Shown here one piece after another: positions 1 to 9,170 of a DNA stretch of 64,000 nt. Source of the DNA: Sphaerotilus uruguayifluvii (GTDB taxonomy: Bacteria > Pseudomonadota > Gammaproteobacteria > Burkholderiales > Burkholderiaceae_C); NCBI RefSeq assembly GCF_013294065.1, contig NZ_JABSNM010000006.1:100978-164977 (forward strand), read 5' to 3'. The notes under the pieces are model-generated. The model searched no databases. It had not been told where the DNA came from and saw nothing but the letters and a program-made list of their open reading frames with translations. A program made the position numbers and the translations under genes. Positions within the stretch are counted from its first letter, which is position 1; every line of letters starts with the position of its first letter.

Positions 1-2685
1 GGTGCCGGTGCCGGAGACGGGCGCGGTGTCGACGGCGGTGGCGGCCTTCAGCGTCAGGGTCTCGTCGCCTTCGTAGACCTTGTCGTCGACGGTGGGGATG
101 CGCACCAGGAAGCTGGTGGAGCCGGCCGGGACCGAGACGATGCCGGAGGCGGGCACGTCGGCGTAGGTCTTGCCGCCGTCGACGGAGTACTGCATCGGAC
201 CGGTGTCGGTGCCGACGGTGGCGGAGCCGCTGACCGGGGTGAGGGTGACGGCGGTGGCGGTGGTGGAGGCGTTGCTCAGCGTGACGGTGAAGTCGAGCGG
301 TGAGCCTTCCGGAGCGCTGGCGTTGGTGATGGAGGCGACGTGCGGGCGGTCGTCGTCCGGAGTGGGCGTGGTGCCGCCGGGGCCGGGCTCGACCTTGCCG
401 GTGCCGTCGTCCTTGATGGTGCCCAGGCCGGAGCCGTCGGCGATGACGGCGTTGGTCGGGGTCGACAGGATGACGTTGAAGGTCTCGGCGCCCTCGTAGA
501 CGGTGTCGTTCAGGATCGGGACGACGATGGTCTTGGTGGTCTCGCCCGGCGCGAAGGTCACCGTGCCGGCGACGGCGGTGTAGTCCGCGCCCGCGGTGGC
601 GGTGCCGTCCTGTGTCTTGAAGGCGACGGTGGTGGTCTGGGTGGTGGCGCCGGTCAGCGTGACCGTGAAGGTCGCGGTGCCGGAGCCCTCGTTGACGACG
701 ACGTCGTCGATGCTCAGCTTCGGCCGGTCGTCCTCGCCGCCGAGCGTGCCGTCGTCGAAGATGGTGGTGGTGACCGTGGAGGTGCCCAGCACCGCCTGCG
801 TCGGCGTGTCGAGCACGACCGAGAAGGTCTCCTTGCCCTCGAAGACGCTGTCGTTCGTGATGGCGACGCTGATCGTCTTGCTGGTCTCGCCGGCGGCGAA
901 GGTCAGGGTCCGATCGACGGCGGTGTAGTCGCTGCCGGCGGTGGCGCTGCCGTCACGCGTCGCGACATGCACGGTGACGGTCTGGCTGCTCGGGTTCGAC
1001 AGCGTGATGGTGTAGGTCGCGGTGCCGGAGGCTTCGTCGACCTGGGCCGGGCCGCTGACCGACACGCTGGGCGGGCCGTCGTTGTCGGTGATCGTGCCGG
1101 TGCCCGTGGTCGGCGAGGTGTCGGCCGGCGCCTGCACGTCCAGACGGATCGTCTCGGTCGGCTCGCTGACCGTGTCGTCGACGGTCGGCACGCGGATGAT
1201 GAAGCTGTCGCTGCCGGCCGGAACCGTCACGGTCGGGCCGGTGACCGGCACGAAGGTCTTGCCGCCGTCGAAGGAGACTTCCAGCGGCCCGGTGTCGGTG
1301 CCCAGCGTCGCGGTGTCCGAGCGCGGGGTCACGGTCACGACGGTCGGCGTCGTCGACGGGTGCGTCAGCGTGACGTTGAAGTCGAGGTTGCCGCCCTCGG
1401 CGGTGGTCGGGCTGGAGACGCTGCCGACATGCGGCGTGTCGTCGGTCGGGGTGACGCCCGGCGGCACGCTGCCGCTGCCCTCGTCGCGGATCGTCACCAG
1501 CGCGGTCGGATCGGCGATCGTCGTGTTGACCGGGTTGCTCAGCTCGAGCGTGAAGGTCTCGGCGCCCTCGAAGGTGCGGTCGTCGACGATCGGGACGGTG
1601 ATCGTCTTCGTCGTCTCGCCCGGCGCGAAGGTCAGCGTGCCGGCCACCGCGGTGAAGTCCTCGCCGGCGGTGGCGGTGCCGGAGACGGTGCGGTAGTCGA
1701 CGCTGACCGTCTGCTGCGACGGCGACGACAGCGTGATCGTGAAGGTGACGGTGCCGGCGCCCTCGTTGACGGTCTGGTCGGGCACCGGCTGGATCTGCGG
1801 CAGCGGCTCGTCGTCGACGATGGTGCCGGTGCCGGTGGCGGGCGAGATGCCGATGTCGCCGCCGGGCTGCGCGGTCACCGTCAGCGTCAGCGTCTCGTTG
1901 CCCTCGCGCAGCGTGTCCTGGATGACCGGCGTGCGCACCAGCAGGCCGGTGGTGCCGGCCGGCAGCGTCACGCTGGCCGCGTCGACCCAGGTCTGGCCGC
2001 CGTCGAGCGAGACCTGCAGGTTGCCGGCGCCGGTCGTGCCGTAGTCGACGCCGCGACCGCTGGCCGAGCCGTCGGCCAGCGTCAGGTCGACCGTGGTCGG
2101 CAGCGTCGTGGCGCGGCCCAGCGACACGGTGAAGACGATGAAGCCGGCCGACTCGCTGACCGAGGGCGAGCTCACCGACAGCGACATGCCGGTGTTGCCC
2201 AGGTCGCCGAAGGGCACGTAGGGCGTCGCGCTGGTGGTGCTGAAGTCGTATTCGCTGGCGCCGACGACCTCGGCGATGCGCGCCACCCGCAGGCTGTCGT
2301 TGAGCGAGCCGTCCTCGCCGCCGGTCAGGCCGGCGCCGGTCGGCTCGAGCATCTCGCGCTCGGGCAGGCGGGCGTAGCGGCTGCCGTCGACCTCGAGCTG
2401 AACGATGCCGTCCTGCGAGGTCATGATGACGTAGCCCTTCTTGACCATGTCGCCGATGCGCAGCTCGCGCACCTCGCCGTCGGGCAGCCGGATGATCGCC
2501 TCGCCCCAGATGCCGACGACCTTGCCCTCGGGCAGCCGTGCCGGGACATAGTTCTGCTCGAGCGTGAGCTTCTGCAGGCTCTGCAGCAGGCCGGCCTTGG
2601 CGGCCAGCAGCGCGGACTTCAGCGAGGCGGCAGCGGCCGGAGCGGCGGGCGTGACGGGGGCGGCGGAAGGGGTCTTGGCAGCCAT
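1..2685 (-). CDS. Giant Calx-beta repeat adhesin, N-terminal 895 residues (runs off the left edge)
   Basis: The gene reads leftward from ATG at 2685 and stays open to base 1. Residues 1-50 are Ala-rich and helical. Residues about 55-110 resemble the N-terminal retention module of LapA-type adhesins (key stretches GEAIIRLPDG and LRIGD). From residue 167 on there are beta-sandwich repeats of about 105-125 residues in two kinds: Calx-beta repeats (about 297-402, 540-647, 655-760) with the ATAGxDYTAV and FAPGETTKTI signatures, and a second kind (about 167-293, 420-536, 780 onward) with a DGGKTFV-like core and PTVDD. The T1SS exporter and adaptor lie directly upstream on the same strand, so this is probably their substrate: a surface adhesin for biofilm or attachment (inference). 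I see no clear TAAG-type LapG cleavage motif in the first 170 residues. The RTX C-terminus, if present, is outside the window. No strong ribosome site precedes the ATG. Confidence 0.85.
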   Translation of the reverse strand, partial: MAAKTPSAAPVTPAAPAAAASLKSALLAAKAGLLQSLQKLTLEQNYVPARLPEGKVVGIWGEAIIRLPDGEVRELRIGDMVKKGYVIMTSQDGIVQLEVDGSRYARLPEREMLEPTGAGLTGGEDGSLNDSLRVARIAEVVGASEYDFSTTSATPYVPFGDLGNTGMSLSVSSPSVSESAGFIVFTVSLGRATTLPTTVDLTLADGSASGRGVDYGTTGAGNLQVSLDGGQTWVDAASVTLPAGTTGLLVRTPVIQDTLREGNETLTLTVTAQPGGDIGISPATGTGTIVDDEPLPQIQPVPDQTVNEGAGTVTFTITLSSPSQQTVSVDYRTVSGTATAGEDFTAVAGTLTFAPGETTKTITVPIVDDRTFEGAETFTLELSNPVNTTIADPTALVTIRDEGSGSVPPGVTPTDDTPHVGSVSSPTTAEGGNLDFNVTLTHPSTTPTVVTVTPRSDTATLGTDTGPLEVSFDGGKTFVPVTGPTVTVPAGSDSFIIRVPTVDDTVSEPTETIRLDVQAPADTSPTTGTGTITDNDGPPSVSVSGPAQVDEASGTATYTITLSNPSSQTVTVHVATRDGSATAGSDYTAVDRTLTFAAGETSKTISVAITNDSVFEGKETFSVVLDTPTQAVLGTSTVTTTIFDDGTLGGEDDRPKLSIDDVVVNEGSGTATFTVTLTGATTQTTTVAFKTQDGTATAGADYTAVAGTVTFAPGETTKTIVVPILNDTVYEGAETFNVILSTPTNAVIADGSGLGTIKDDGTGKVEPGPGGTTPTPDDDRPHVASITNASAPEGSPLDFTVTLSNASTTATAVTLTPVSGSATVGTDTGPMQYSVDGGKTYADVPASGIVSVPAGSTSFLVRIPTVDDKVYEGDETLTLKAATAVDTAPVSGTGT

Positions 2686-2859
2686 GAGGGGTCTTTCAGT
2701 ACGTCGTGGCGATCTCGCCAGAATAGTTCATTTCCGGTCGCGCTAACGCTGGAAATCGGTACCGATCCGTGATCAGCGTCACCAGACGATGGTTCGTGAA
2801 CAGGATAACGATTTGCGCGATCGCCGGCGAGACACCCGGGCGGGTCTCGTGTTGCGGGC

Positions 2860-2885
2860 AGAAGAAAGCCCCTCGTTCGAGGGGC
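2860..2885 (-). terminator. Rho-independent terminator after the HlyD gene
   Basis: A perfect GC stem (GCCCCTC / GAGGGGC, 2868-2885, GTTC loop) is followed on the minus strand by CTTTCTTC. It lies 37 bases after the hlyD-like stop and about 175 bases before the adhesin start. The adhesin is therefore likely to have its own promoter between 2686 and 2860. Confidence 0.75.
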
Positions 2886-2921
2886 CTGGCGGGAGGGCGG
2901 AGCGGCCTCGGGCCGCGCTCT

Positions 2922-4349
2922 TCAGCGCTCGCGCAGCGCGTAGGCCTTGGCCTTGAGGACCGGCTTGAGCAGGTAGGACAGCACCGTCTTCCTGCCGGTC
3001 AGGATGTCGACCTCGGCGGTCATGCCCGGGATGATCGGCTTGTCGTCGCCGAAGCTGGGCTGCGCGGTGCGCACCTTCACGACGTAGAAGGCGTTGCCCT
3101 TCTCGTCGACCTGGGTGTCCGGGCTGATGTTGTCGACCCGGGCGTCGAGGCCGCCGTAGATGGAGAAGTCGTAGGCGGTGAACTTGACGGTCGCGTTCTG
3201 GTTCGGGTGGATGAAGGCGATGTCGCGCGGCTGCACCTTGGCCTCGAGCACCAGCGCGTCGTCCAGCGGCACGATCTCGACGATGTCCTTGCCGGGCTGC
3301 ACCACGCCGCCGACGGTGTTGGCCAGCAGCCGCTGCACGCGTCCGCGCACCGGCGACTTGACCTGTGCCTTGTCGACCTTGTCGGCCAGCGCGACCGCAC
3401 CCTGGTTGAGCGCGTTGAGCTTGCCCAGCACGTCGGAGAGCTCGCGCCGGGCCTCGTTGCGGAAGGTCAGCTCGGTCTCCTGGGACTTGCGCCGGGCCTC
3501 GCCGATGGCGGCCTGGGCGCGGCCGATCTGCGCCGTGGCCTGCTCGGCGTCGCCGCGGAAGCGGCTGATGTCGCGCTCCAGGCGCAGGATCTCGACCTCG
3601 GAGACCGCACCGGAGGCCAGCAGCGGCCGTGTGCGCTTGAGCTCCTGCATCGAGATGTCGATCGAGCGCTGGGCCGAGGCGCGCCGGGCCTGGGCCTCGG
3701 AGACTTCCTGCTGGCGCTGCTCGGCCTGCTGCTGCACCACCGAGAGCATCGACTGCAGCTCGTAGACCTTGGACTGGTAGAGGTTGCGCTCCTCCTCGAC
3801 GATGTGCGTCTCGTCGGTGCTGCCGCTGCCGGCGGGCGGGCGGAACTGGCCGCCCTCGGCCAGCGCCTTCAGCCGCGCCTGCTTGACCTTCAGCGCGAAG
3901 GCCTGCGCGGCGCTCTCGTTGACGCCCGAGGTCGCGCGCGTCTCGTCGATCTTCAGCAGCAGCTGGCCGGCCTCGACCTGCTGGCCTTCCTTGACCAGGA
4001 TCTCGGAGACGACGCCGCCGTCGAGCGACTGCACGACCTGCAGCTGGCGCGAGGGGATGACCCGGCCGTCGCCCTTGGTGACCTCGTCGATTTCCGCGAA
4101 GGCGGCCCAGACCACCAGGCCGCAGACCACCACCACCGCCGCGCGCACGATGCGCTGCGCCCGCGCGGTGCGCTCGCGCGACATCAGGTCCTCGGCCTCG
4201 CGCTCGAAGTCGAGCAGGCCGGCCGGGGTCTGGCCCTCTTCGAGCGCGGTGCGGCCGAACATGCGGCGCGTCAGCGGCTCGAGCCGCACCCGCACCGCCT
4301 CCAGCGCGCCCACCAGGCCGCGCCCGCCCTTCATCAGTGTCTCGTTCAT
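2922..4349 (-). CDS. HlyD-family type I secretion adaptor (LapC-like)
   Basis: This 475-residue membrane fusion protein would link the inner-membrane ABC exporter to a TolC-type outer-membrane channel. A single membrane anchor lies near residues 67-86 after a cytoplasmic N-terminus. A biotinyl-lipoyl-like strand follows (GGVVSEILVKEGQQVEAGQ). A long Gln/Ala/Arg-rich coiled coil covers about 150-330. The C-terminus is the HlyD beta-barrel with VKSPVRGRVQ and the conserved PGMTAEVDILTGRKTVLSYLLKP ending, which is typical of T1SS adaptors and not of RND adaptors. ATG at 4349 is 17 bases after the exporter's stop, so the two are probably co-transcribed. No TolC homologue is encoded in the window. 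Confidence 0.93.
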   Translation of the reverse strand: MNETLMKGGRGLVGALEAVRVRLEPLTRRMFGRTALEEGQTPAGLLDFEREAEDLMSRERTARAQRIVRAAVVVVCGLVVWAAFAEIDEVTKGDGRVIPSRQLQVVQSLDGGVVSEILVKEGQQVEAGQLLLKIDETRATSGVNESAAQAFALKVKQARLKALAEGGQFRPPAGSGSTDETHIVEEERNLYQSKVYELQSMLSVVQQQAEQRQQEVSEAQARRASAQRSIDISMQELKRTRPLLASGAVSEVEILRLERDISRFRGDAEQATAQIGRAQAAIGEARRKSQETELTFRNEARRELSDVLGKLNALNQGAVALADKVDKAQVKSPVRGRVQRLLANTVGGVVQPGKDIVEIVPLDDALVLEAKVQPRDIAFIHPNQNATVKFTAYDFSIYGGLDARVDNISPDTQVDEKGNAFYVVKVRTAQPSFGDDKPIIPGMTAEVDILTGRKTVLSYLLKPVLKAKAYALRER

Positions 4350-4366
4350 CTCGTGTGCGCTCCCGC

Positions 4367-6577
4367 TCAGGCGGCCCTCGCGATGCGGCCCGCCTGCAGG
4401 GCCTCCAGGATGCGGTCGCGCGGACCGTCGGCGACCACCCGGCCCTGGTCGATGACGACCACGCGGTCGACCAGCGCCAGCATCGAGGTGCGGTGCGTGA
4501 CCAGCACCACGGTCTTGCCCTGCGCGAATTCGGTGACCTTGCGCGTCACCTGGGCCTCGGTGGAGAAGTCCATCGCGCTGGTGGGCTCGTCGAGCAGCAG
4601 CAGCGGCGCGTTGTGCAGCACCGCGCGCGCCAGGCCGACGCTCTGGCGCTGGCCGCCCGAGAGCAGCTCGCCGCGTTCGCCCACCGGCATGTCGAAGCCC
4701 TTGGGATGGCGGTTGACGAAGTCGAGCAGGCAGGCGGTGTCGGCCGCGCCCAGCACCGCGTTCTCGTCGGCGTAGGGCAGGCCCAGCGTGATGTTCTCGC
4801 GCAGCGAGCCGTAGAACAGCGTCACGTCCTGCGAGACATAGCCGAGGTTGCGGCGCACGTCGGCCGGGTCGAGCTGGCGCAGGTCGATGCCGTCGAGCAG
4901 CACCGCGCCGCCGGTGGGCTGGTACAGGCCCAGCATCAGCTTCTGGATCGTGGTCTTGCCCGAGCCGACCCGGCCGATCAGCGCCACGCGCTCGCCGCGC
5001 GCGATCTTCAGGCTGACGCCGTCGAGCACCGGATCGTCGCGGCCGGGATAGGCGAAGCGCACGTCGCGCAGCTCGATGTCGCCGCGGATCTCGCGCCGGT
5101 GCAGGAAGGCGGCGCCGGGCTCGCGCTCGACCGGCTGGGCCATGATGCGGTCGAGCGACTCCAGCGCGGTGCGCGCGCCCTGGTACTGCATCAGGAGGCC
5201 GACGATCTGTCCGGCCGGCGCCAGCGCGCGGCTGGCCAGCGTGGTGCAGGCGATCAGCGCGCCCATCGTCAGCTCGCGCTGCGCGATCAGGTGCACGCCG
5301 ATCAGCACGATCGTCATCGTGACGATCTGGCTGAGCCAGTTGGTGCCGTAGCTGGCGGTGCTGGAGAGCGCGCGCATGCGCACGTTGGTGCGGGCCAGGA
5401 AGAGGTTGACCCGCTCCCAGCGCGACTGCACCACGCCCTCGGCGGCCTGGGTCTTGATCGTCTCGATGCCGGTCAGCGCCTCCACCAGCGTGGCGTTGCG
5501 CTGCGCGCTGGCCTGGTAGGTCGACTCCGACAGCTCGTGCAGCCGGTGCTGCAGCACGAAGCCGATCACCAGGATCAGCGCGAAGGCCAGCACCACCGGC
5601 ACGATCATCCACGGCGAGATCCACGCCATCACCGCGAGGAAGATCAGCGCGAAGGGCAGGTCGATCATCGCCGTCACCGTCGACGAGGCGATGAAGTCGC
5701 GCACCGACTCGAAGCCGCGCAGGTTGGCCGCGAAGGAGCCCACCGACTGCGGCCGGTTCTCCAGCCGCATGCCCAGCACCCGCTCCATCAGCGAGGACGA
5801 CAGCTGCACGTCGATGCGCGCGCTGGCCTCGTCGACGAAGTGGCTGCGCAGCGTGCGGATGTAGAAGTCGGCCATCAGCACCAGCAGCAGCCCCAGCGCC
5901 ATCACCCACAGCGTCTCGATCGCGTGGTTGGGCACCACCCGGTCATAGACGTTCATCGTGAAGACGGGAAAGGCCAGCGCGAACAGATTGATCAGGAAGG
6001 CCGCCCACAGCACGTCGCGGTAGACGCCGCGCTGGCTGGCGATCGCGCTCCAGAACCAGTGGCCGGCACGGGTGCGGCGCACCTCGGGCGTGCGCTCGTC
6101 GAAGCGGAAGTGCGGCCGCACGAACAGCACCACGCCGCCGTGGCGCCGCGCCAGGTCCTTGCGCGGCATCACCACCGCACCCTGGCCGGTCTCGGGCAGC
6201 AGCACGCGCGCGTCGCCCTCCTCGGTCCAGCCCAGCAGCACGCACGCGCCGGAGCCGCGCAGGATCAGGATCGCCGGCAGCGTCGCGGCGTCGATGCGGT
6301 CGGCGCGCACGCGCTGCAGCTTGGCGAACATGCCCGCGCGCTGCGCGGCCCGCTCGGCCAGCGCCAGCGTCAGGCGGCCGTCCTGCAGCGGCAGCCCGGC
6401 CGACAGCGCCGCGCGCGAGGTCGCCACGCCGTGCAGCCGGCAGACCTCGAGCAGGCTGTCGAGCAGCGGGTCGGGATGGATCAGGTCCTCGCGCAGCCGC
6501 TCGGCGGCGGGGGGGACGGCGGCGGCAGCAGCCGCGGCCGGTGGCGCGCCGGGCGCGCCAGGTCGGGTCGGATTCAT
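4367..6577 (-). CDS. Type I secretion ABC exporter with degenerate C39 domain (LapB-like)
   Basis: This 736-residue fused exporter drives one-step secretion of the adjacent adhesin across both membranes. Residues about 30-160 form a C39-peptidase-like domain. It has a Cys in LLEVCRLHG but lacks the normal Q..DCG context, so it is probably a substrate-binding, non-cutting domain as in HlyB and LapB. Six membrane helices span about 185-450. The nucleotide-binding domain has Walker A GRVGSGKTT (535-543), signature LSGGQ (639-643) and Walker B LLLLDEPTSAMD. It is first in the exporter-adaptor-adhesin run. The ATG at 6577 is followed by an Ala/Pro-rich leader of about 25 residues. Confidence 0.93.
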   Translation of the reverse strand: MNPTRPGAPGAPPAAAAAAAVPPAAERLREDLIHPDPLLDSLLEVCRLHGVATSRAALSAGLPLQDGRLTLALAERAAQRAGMFAKLQRVRADRIDAATLPAILILRGSGACVLLGWTEEGDARVLLPETGQGAVVMPRKDLARRHGGVVLFVRPHFRFDERTPEVRRTRAGHWFWSAIASQRGVYRDVLWAAFLINLFALAFPVFTMNVYDRVVPNHAIETLWVMALGLLLVLMADFYIRTLRSHFVDEASARIDVQLSSSLMERVLGMRLENRPQSVGSFAANLRGFESVRDFIASSTVTAMIDLPFALIFLAVMAWISPWMIVPVVLAFALILVIGFVLQHRLHELSESTYQASAQRNATLVEALTGIETIKTQAAEGVVQSRWERVNLFLARTNVRMRALSSTASYGTNWLSQIVTMTIVLIGVHLIAQRELTMGALIACTTLASRALAPAGQIVGLLMQYQGARTALESLDRIMAQPVEREPGAAFLHRREIRGDIELRDVRFAYPGRDDPVLDGVSLKIARGERVALIGRVGSGKTTIQKLMLGLYQPTGGAVLLDGIDLRQLDPADVRRNLGYVSQDVTLFYGSLRENITLGLPYADENAVLGAADTACLLDFVNRHPKGFDMPVGERGELLSGGQRQSVGLARAVLHNAPLLLLDEPTSAMDFSTEAQVTRKVTEFAQGKTVVLVTHRTSMLALVDRVVVIDQGRVVADGPRDRILEALQAGRIARAA

Positions 6578-6600
6578 GGATGACGGGGTCGGTCCGGGCT

Positions 6601-7146
6601 TCAGGCGATATCGGCGCAGTGCAGGCCGTATTGACCTTGCTCCCGATCAGCGAAATAGCGCTCCAGCGTCAGCCGCACGGTGCGGAAGGCGAGCTCGTCC
6701 CAGGGAATCTCGTCCTGGCGGAACAGCCGCGCCTCGATCGTCTCCGGGCCTGGATCGAAGCGGGTGTCGAGCAGCCGGGCGCGGTAGAAGAAGTGCACCT
6801 GGCCGACCCGCACGACGTTGAGCACCGAGAACAGGCCCAGCATCTCGATGCGCGCGCCGGCCTCCTCGTGGGTCTCGCGCAGGGCGCCCTCGGCGGTGGT
6901 CTCGCCGAGCTCCATGAAGCCCGCCGGCAGCGTCCAGAAGCCGTGGCGCGGCTCGATGTTGCGCCGGCACAGCAGCACCCGGTCCTCCCAGAAGGGCACG
7001 GTGCCGACGACGTTGAGCGGGTTCTCGTAGTGGATGGTCGCGCAGGCGGAGCAGGTGGCGCGTTCGCGGTTGTCATCCGCGGGGATGCGGTAGTCGACCG
7101 GGGAGCCGCATTCGCGGCAGTGCTTGATACGGCGCGTCGATGGCAT
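6601..7146 (-). CDS. Nudix hydrolase with N-terminal zinc ribbon
   Basis: A pyrophosphohydrolase of about 181 residues. A zinc ribbon opens the protein (CRECGSP and CSACATIHYENP, two Cys pairs). The Nudix box follows the GX5EX7REUXEEXGU pattern, with Gly-Phe-Met-Glu-Leu-Gly-Glu leading to RETHEEAGA. The substrate cannot be read from sequence. NudC-like NADH pyrophosphatases share the zinc ribbon, but this protein lacks their flanking motifs. I chose ATG at 7146 (MPSTRRIKHC) because the residues above it, from a further ATG at 7188, look non-coding. It diverges from maiA. Its stop lies 24 bases from the exporter start, and it is probably a separate unit. Confidence 0.85.
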   Translation of the reverse strand: MPSTRRIKHCRECGSPVDYRIPADDNRERATCSACATIHYENPLNVVGTVPFWEDRVLLCRRNIEPRHGFWTLPAGFMELGETTAEGALRETHEEAGARIEMLGLFSVLNVVRVGQVHFFYRARLLDTRFDPGPETIEARLFRQDEIPWDELAFRTVRLTLERYFADREQGQYGLHCADIA

Positions 7147-7263
7147 CCGGGCAGTGTAGTGCGCTTCGCATGGCATGATCTGAAACAATGGACACGAACA
7201 GCGAGGAGTCGTTCATGCCCGATCGGAGCGATCGCGCTCGCTGACCGAGGAGACCTGCAAGCC

Positions 7264-7905
7264 ATGGACCTGTACAGCTATTTCCGTTCGTCCGCATCGT
7301 TTCGCGTGCGCATCGCGCTGGCGCTCAAGGGCCTGCCCTATGACTACCGCGGCGTGCATCTGGTGCGCAACGAGCAGCTCGACGCGCCCTATGCGGCGAT
7401 CTCCCCGCAGCGTCTGGTGCCGCTGCTGCAGGACGGCGAGGCGACGCTGACGCAGTCGCTGGCCATCATCGAGTACCTCGACGAGACCCATCCCGAGCCG
7501 GCGCTGCTGCCGCGCGATCCGCTGGGCCGCGCGCGGGTGCGCTCGCTGGCGCTGGACATCGCCTGCGAGATCCATCCGCTGAACAACCTGCGGGTGCTGC
7601 GCTATCTGGTCAAGGAGCTCGGCGCCAGCGAGGACGCGAAGAACGCCTGGTATCGCCACTGGGTCGAGAGCGGGCTGGAGGTCGTCGAGCGCCGTCTGGC
7701 CGACGACGCCGCCACCGGCACCTTCTGCCACGGCGACACGCCCACGATGGCCGACTGCGTGCTGGTGCCGCAGATCTTCAACGCGCAGCGCTTCCACTGC
7801 CGTCTCGACCATGTGCCGACGGTGATGCGCGTCTTCGAGGCCTGCATGGCACGCCCGGCCTTCCAGGCCGCCCAGCCCTCGTCCTGCCCCGATGCCGAGG
7901 CCTGA
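7264..7905 (+). CDS. maiA: Maleylacetoacetate isomerase (zeta-class GST)
   Basis: A 213-residue glutathione-dependent isomerase that converts maleylacetoacetate to fumarylacetoacetate in tyrosine/homogentisate breakdown. The N-terminal thioredoxin fold carries the zeta-class SSASFRVRIALALKG motif, with catalytic Ser-Ser at residues 9-10 and the Cys of the SSCS variant replaced by Ala. The alpha-helical C-terminal domain has CEIHPLNNLRVLRYL, which is diagnostic of MaiA, and a normal PTMADC segment. It starts at ATG 7264. The last 14 bases overlap the next gene in another frame, so pgeF is probably translationally coupled. No other tyrosine-catabolic gene is nearby. Confidence 0.9.
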   Translation: MDLYSYFRSSASFRVRIALALKGLPYDYRGVHLVRNEQLDAPYAAISPQRLVPLLQDGEATLTQSLAIIEYLDETHPEPALLPRDPLGRARVRSLALDIACEIHPLNNLRVLRYLVKELGASEDAKNAWYRHWVESGLEVVERRLADDAATGTFCHGDTPTMADCVLVPQIFNAQRFHCRLDHVPTVMRVFEACMARPAFQAAQPSSCPDAEA

Positions 7906-8737
7906 GCCGGTGCCGCCTGCGAGCGACGCGGCCTGGCCGGCCGACTGGCTGCGCCCGGTCTTCTCCAGCCCGCGCGTCGGCGCGGTGATGACCACCCGCG
8001 CCGGCGGCGTGAGCCAGGCGCCCTGGGACAGCCTGAACCTGCGCGACGAGGTCGGCGACGATCCTCGGGCGGTGCGCGAGAACCGCGCGCGGCTGCATGC
8101 GGCGATCGGCCGCCCCAGCGTGCTGCTGGCGCAGGTCCACGGCGCCGAGGTCTGCACGCTGGAGACGCTGCCGTCGGGCGCCGAGGAGGTGCCGCCGGCC
8201 GAGCGCGTGCGCGCCGACGGCTGCGCGACCGCCGCGTCGGACCGTGCCTGCGAGATCCAGGTGGCCGACTGCCTGCCGGTGCTGTTCGCCGACCGGCAGG
8301 GGCGTGCGGTCGGCGCGGCCCATGCGGGCTGGCGCGGGCTGGCCGCCGGCGTGCTGGAGGCCACACTCGCGCGGGTGTGCCATCTGGCGGGCGCCGCACC
8401 GGACGAGATCGAGTGCTGGCTCGGCCCCTGCATCGGTCCGACGCATTTCGAGGTCGGCCCGGAAGTGGTGGCGGCCTTTCTCGGCACGGCGGCGGCTGAG
8501 CGCAGCGCCTTTCACCAGCCTTCGCCGGGCGGCCAGGGGCGCTCGATGCTGGATCTGGCTGCGCTGGGCCGCGAGCGCCTGCGTCGCGCCGGGGTGCTGG
8601 CGCCGAGCGGCAACGACAGCAGCCTGCCGTGGTGCACGCGCAACGATCCGGCCCGCTATTTCTCCTACCGGCACAGCGCGCGCACCGGCCGCATGGCGGC
8701 GCTGGTGTGGATTCGTTCCGGTTCCGGCCCGATCTGA
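7892..8737 (+). CDS. pgeF: Peptidoglycan editing factor / laccase-domain protein (YfiH family)
   Basis: A 281-residue protein of the multicopper polyphenol oxidase/YfiH family, known in E. coli to hydrolyse mis-incorporated residues in UDP-MurNAc-peptide precursors. Family landmarks are MTTRAGGVSQAPWDSLNL, LLAQVHGAEV (metal His), VADCLPVLF (Cys) and AAHAGWRGLAAGV (His). The C-terminus has the usual DLAALGRERLRRAGV and RFFSYR-like segments (ARYFSYRHSARTGRMAALVW). It starts inside the 3' end of maiA. In many betaproteobacteria this gene lies just upstream of phaC, as here. I infer linkage but not a shared function with PHB. Confidence 0.9.
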   Translation: MPRPEPVPPASDAAWPADWLRPVFSSPRVGAVMTTRAGGVSQAPWDSLNLRDEVGDDPRAVRENRARLHAAIGRPSVLLAQVHGAEVCTLETLPSGAEEVPPAERVRADGCATAASDRACEIQVADCLPVLFADRQGRAVGAAHAGWRGLAAGVLEATLARVCHLAGAAPDEIECWLGPCIGPTHFEVGPEVVAAFLGTAAAERSAFHQPSPGGQGRSMLDLAALGRERLRRAGVLAPSGNDSSLPWCTRNDPARYFSYRHSARTGRMAALVWIRSGSGPI

Positions 8738-8774
8738 ACCCGGGGTGCGGTATCGGGCTGTTGCTTGAATCCGA

Positions 8775-9077
8775 CTATTTCCCGGTACCTTGAGGTGTCT
8801 TGGGATTCTCGATGTGCCCTTCGTGAGGGGATGTATCCGCGGTGCCGAGGGTTTCCGCTTGATCGGCATCAAGCGCCTCGCGTTCGGCCTGTTCCAGCCT
8901 GTGGCGTTCGCGCCGCCGCGCGGACGTTCCGAGAAGGTACATGACGATCGAGAGCGGCAGCGCCCCGTAGAGCAGGAATGTGAAGATGGCGCCCAGTATC
9001 GTGCCCTGGGGATGGATGACCTCGGCGGCTGCCGCCATCAAGCTGACATAAAGCCATGCGATCGCGATCAGGTACAT
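8775..9077 (-). CDS. Small two-helix membrane protein, function unknown
   Basis: A 100-residue protein with two predicted membrane helices (residues about 2-20 and 26-50, the second ending LPLSIVMYLLG). A basic segment follows (RRRERHRLEQAEREA), then an acidic hydrophilic tail. The ATG at 9077 has an AGGAAA ribosome site seven bases upstream. It points away from phaC and converges on pgeF. Small proteins of this shape are common next to phaC in Burkholderiales, but I know no assigned function. Confidence 0.7.
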   Translation of the reverse strand: MYLIAIAWLYVSLMAAAAEVIHPQGTILGAIFTFLLYGALPLSIVMYLLGTSARRRERHRLEQAEREALDADQAETLGTADTSPHEGHIENPKTPQGTGK

Positions 9078-9170
9078 GGGGATTTCCTGCGGTGCCGTAG
9101 AAAGGGTGGCGTATGAAATGGCCGTGCATAATGCCTCCGAACGCAGATACCATGCCTTCGGAGGAGATGA

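Noticed and set aside
1-2685. LapG-type TAAG cleavage site in the adhesin N-terminus
   Set aside because: Several Ala-Ala pairs occur (PAAP, LLAAKAG) but none matches the accepted motif in a suitable position.
340-2772. Long plus-strand open frame opposite the adhesin, Arg/Gly/Ala/Val-rich
   Set aside because: It is antisense to clear Calx-beta repeats, has low-complexity composition typical of high-GC shadow frames and shows no domain.
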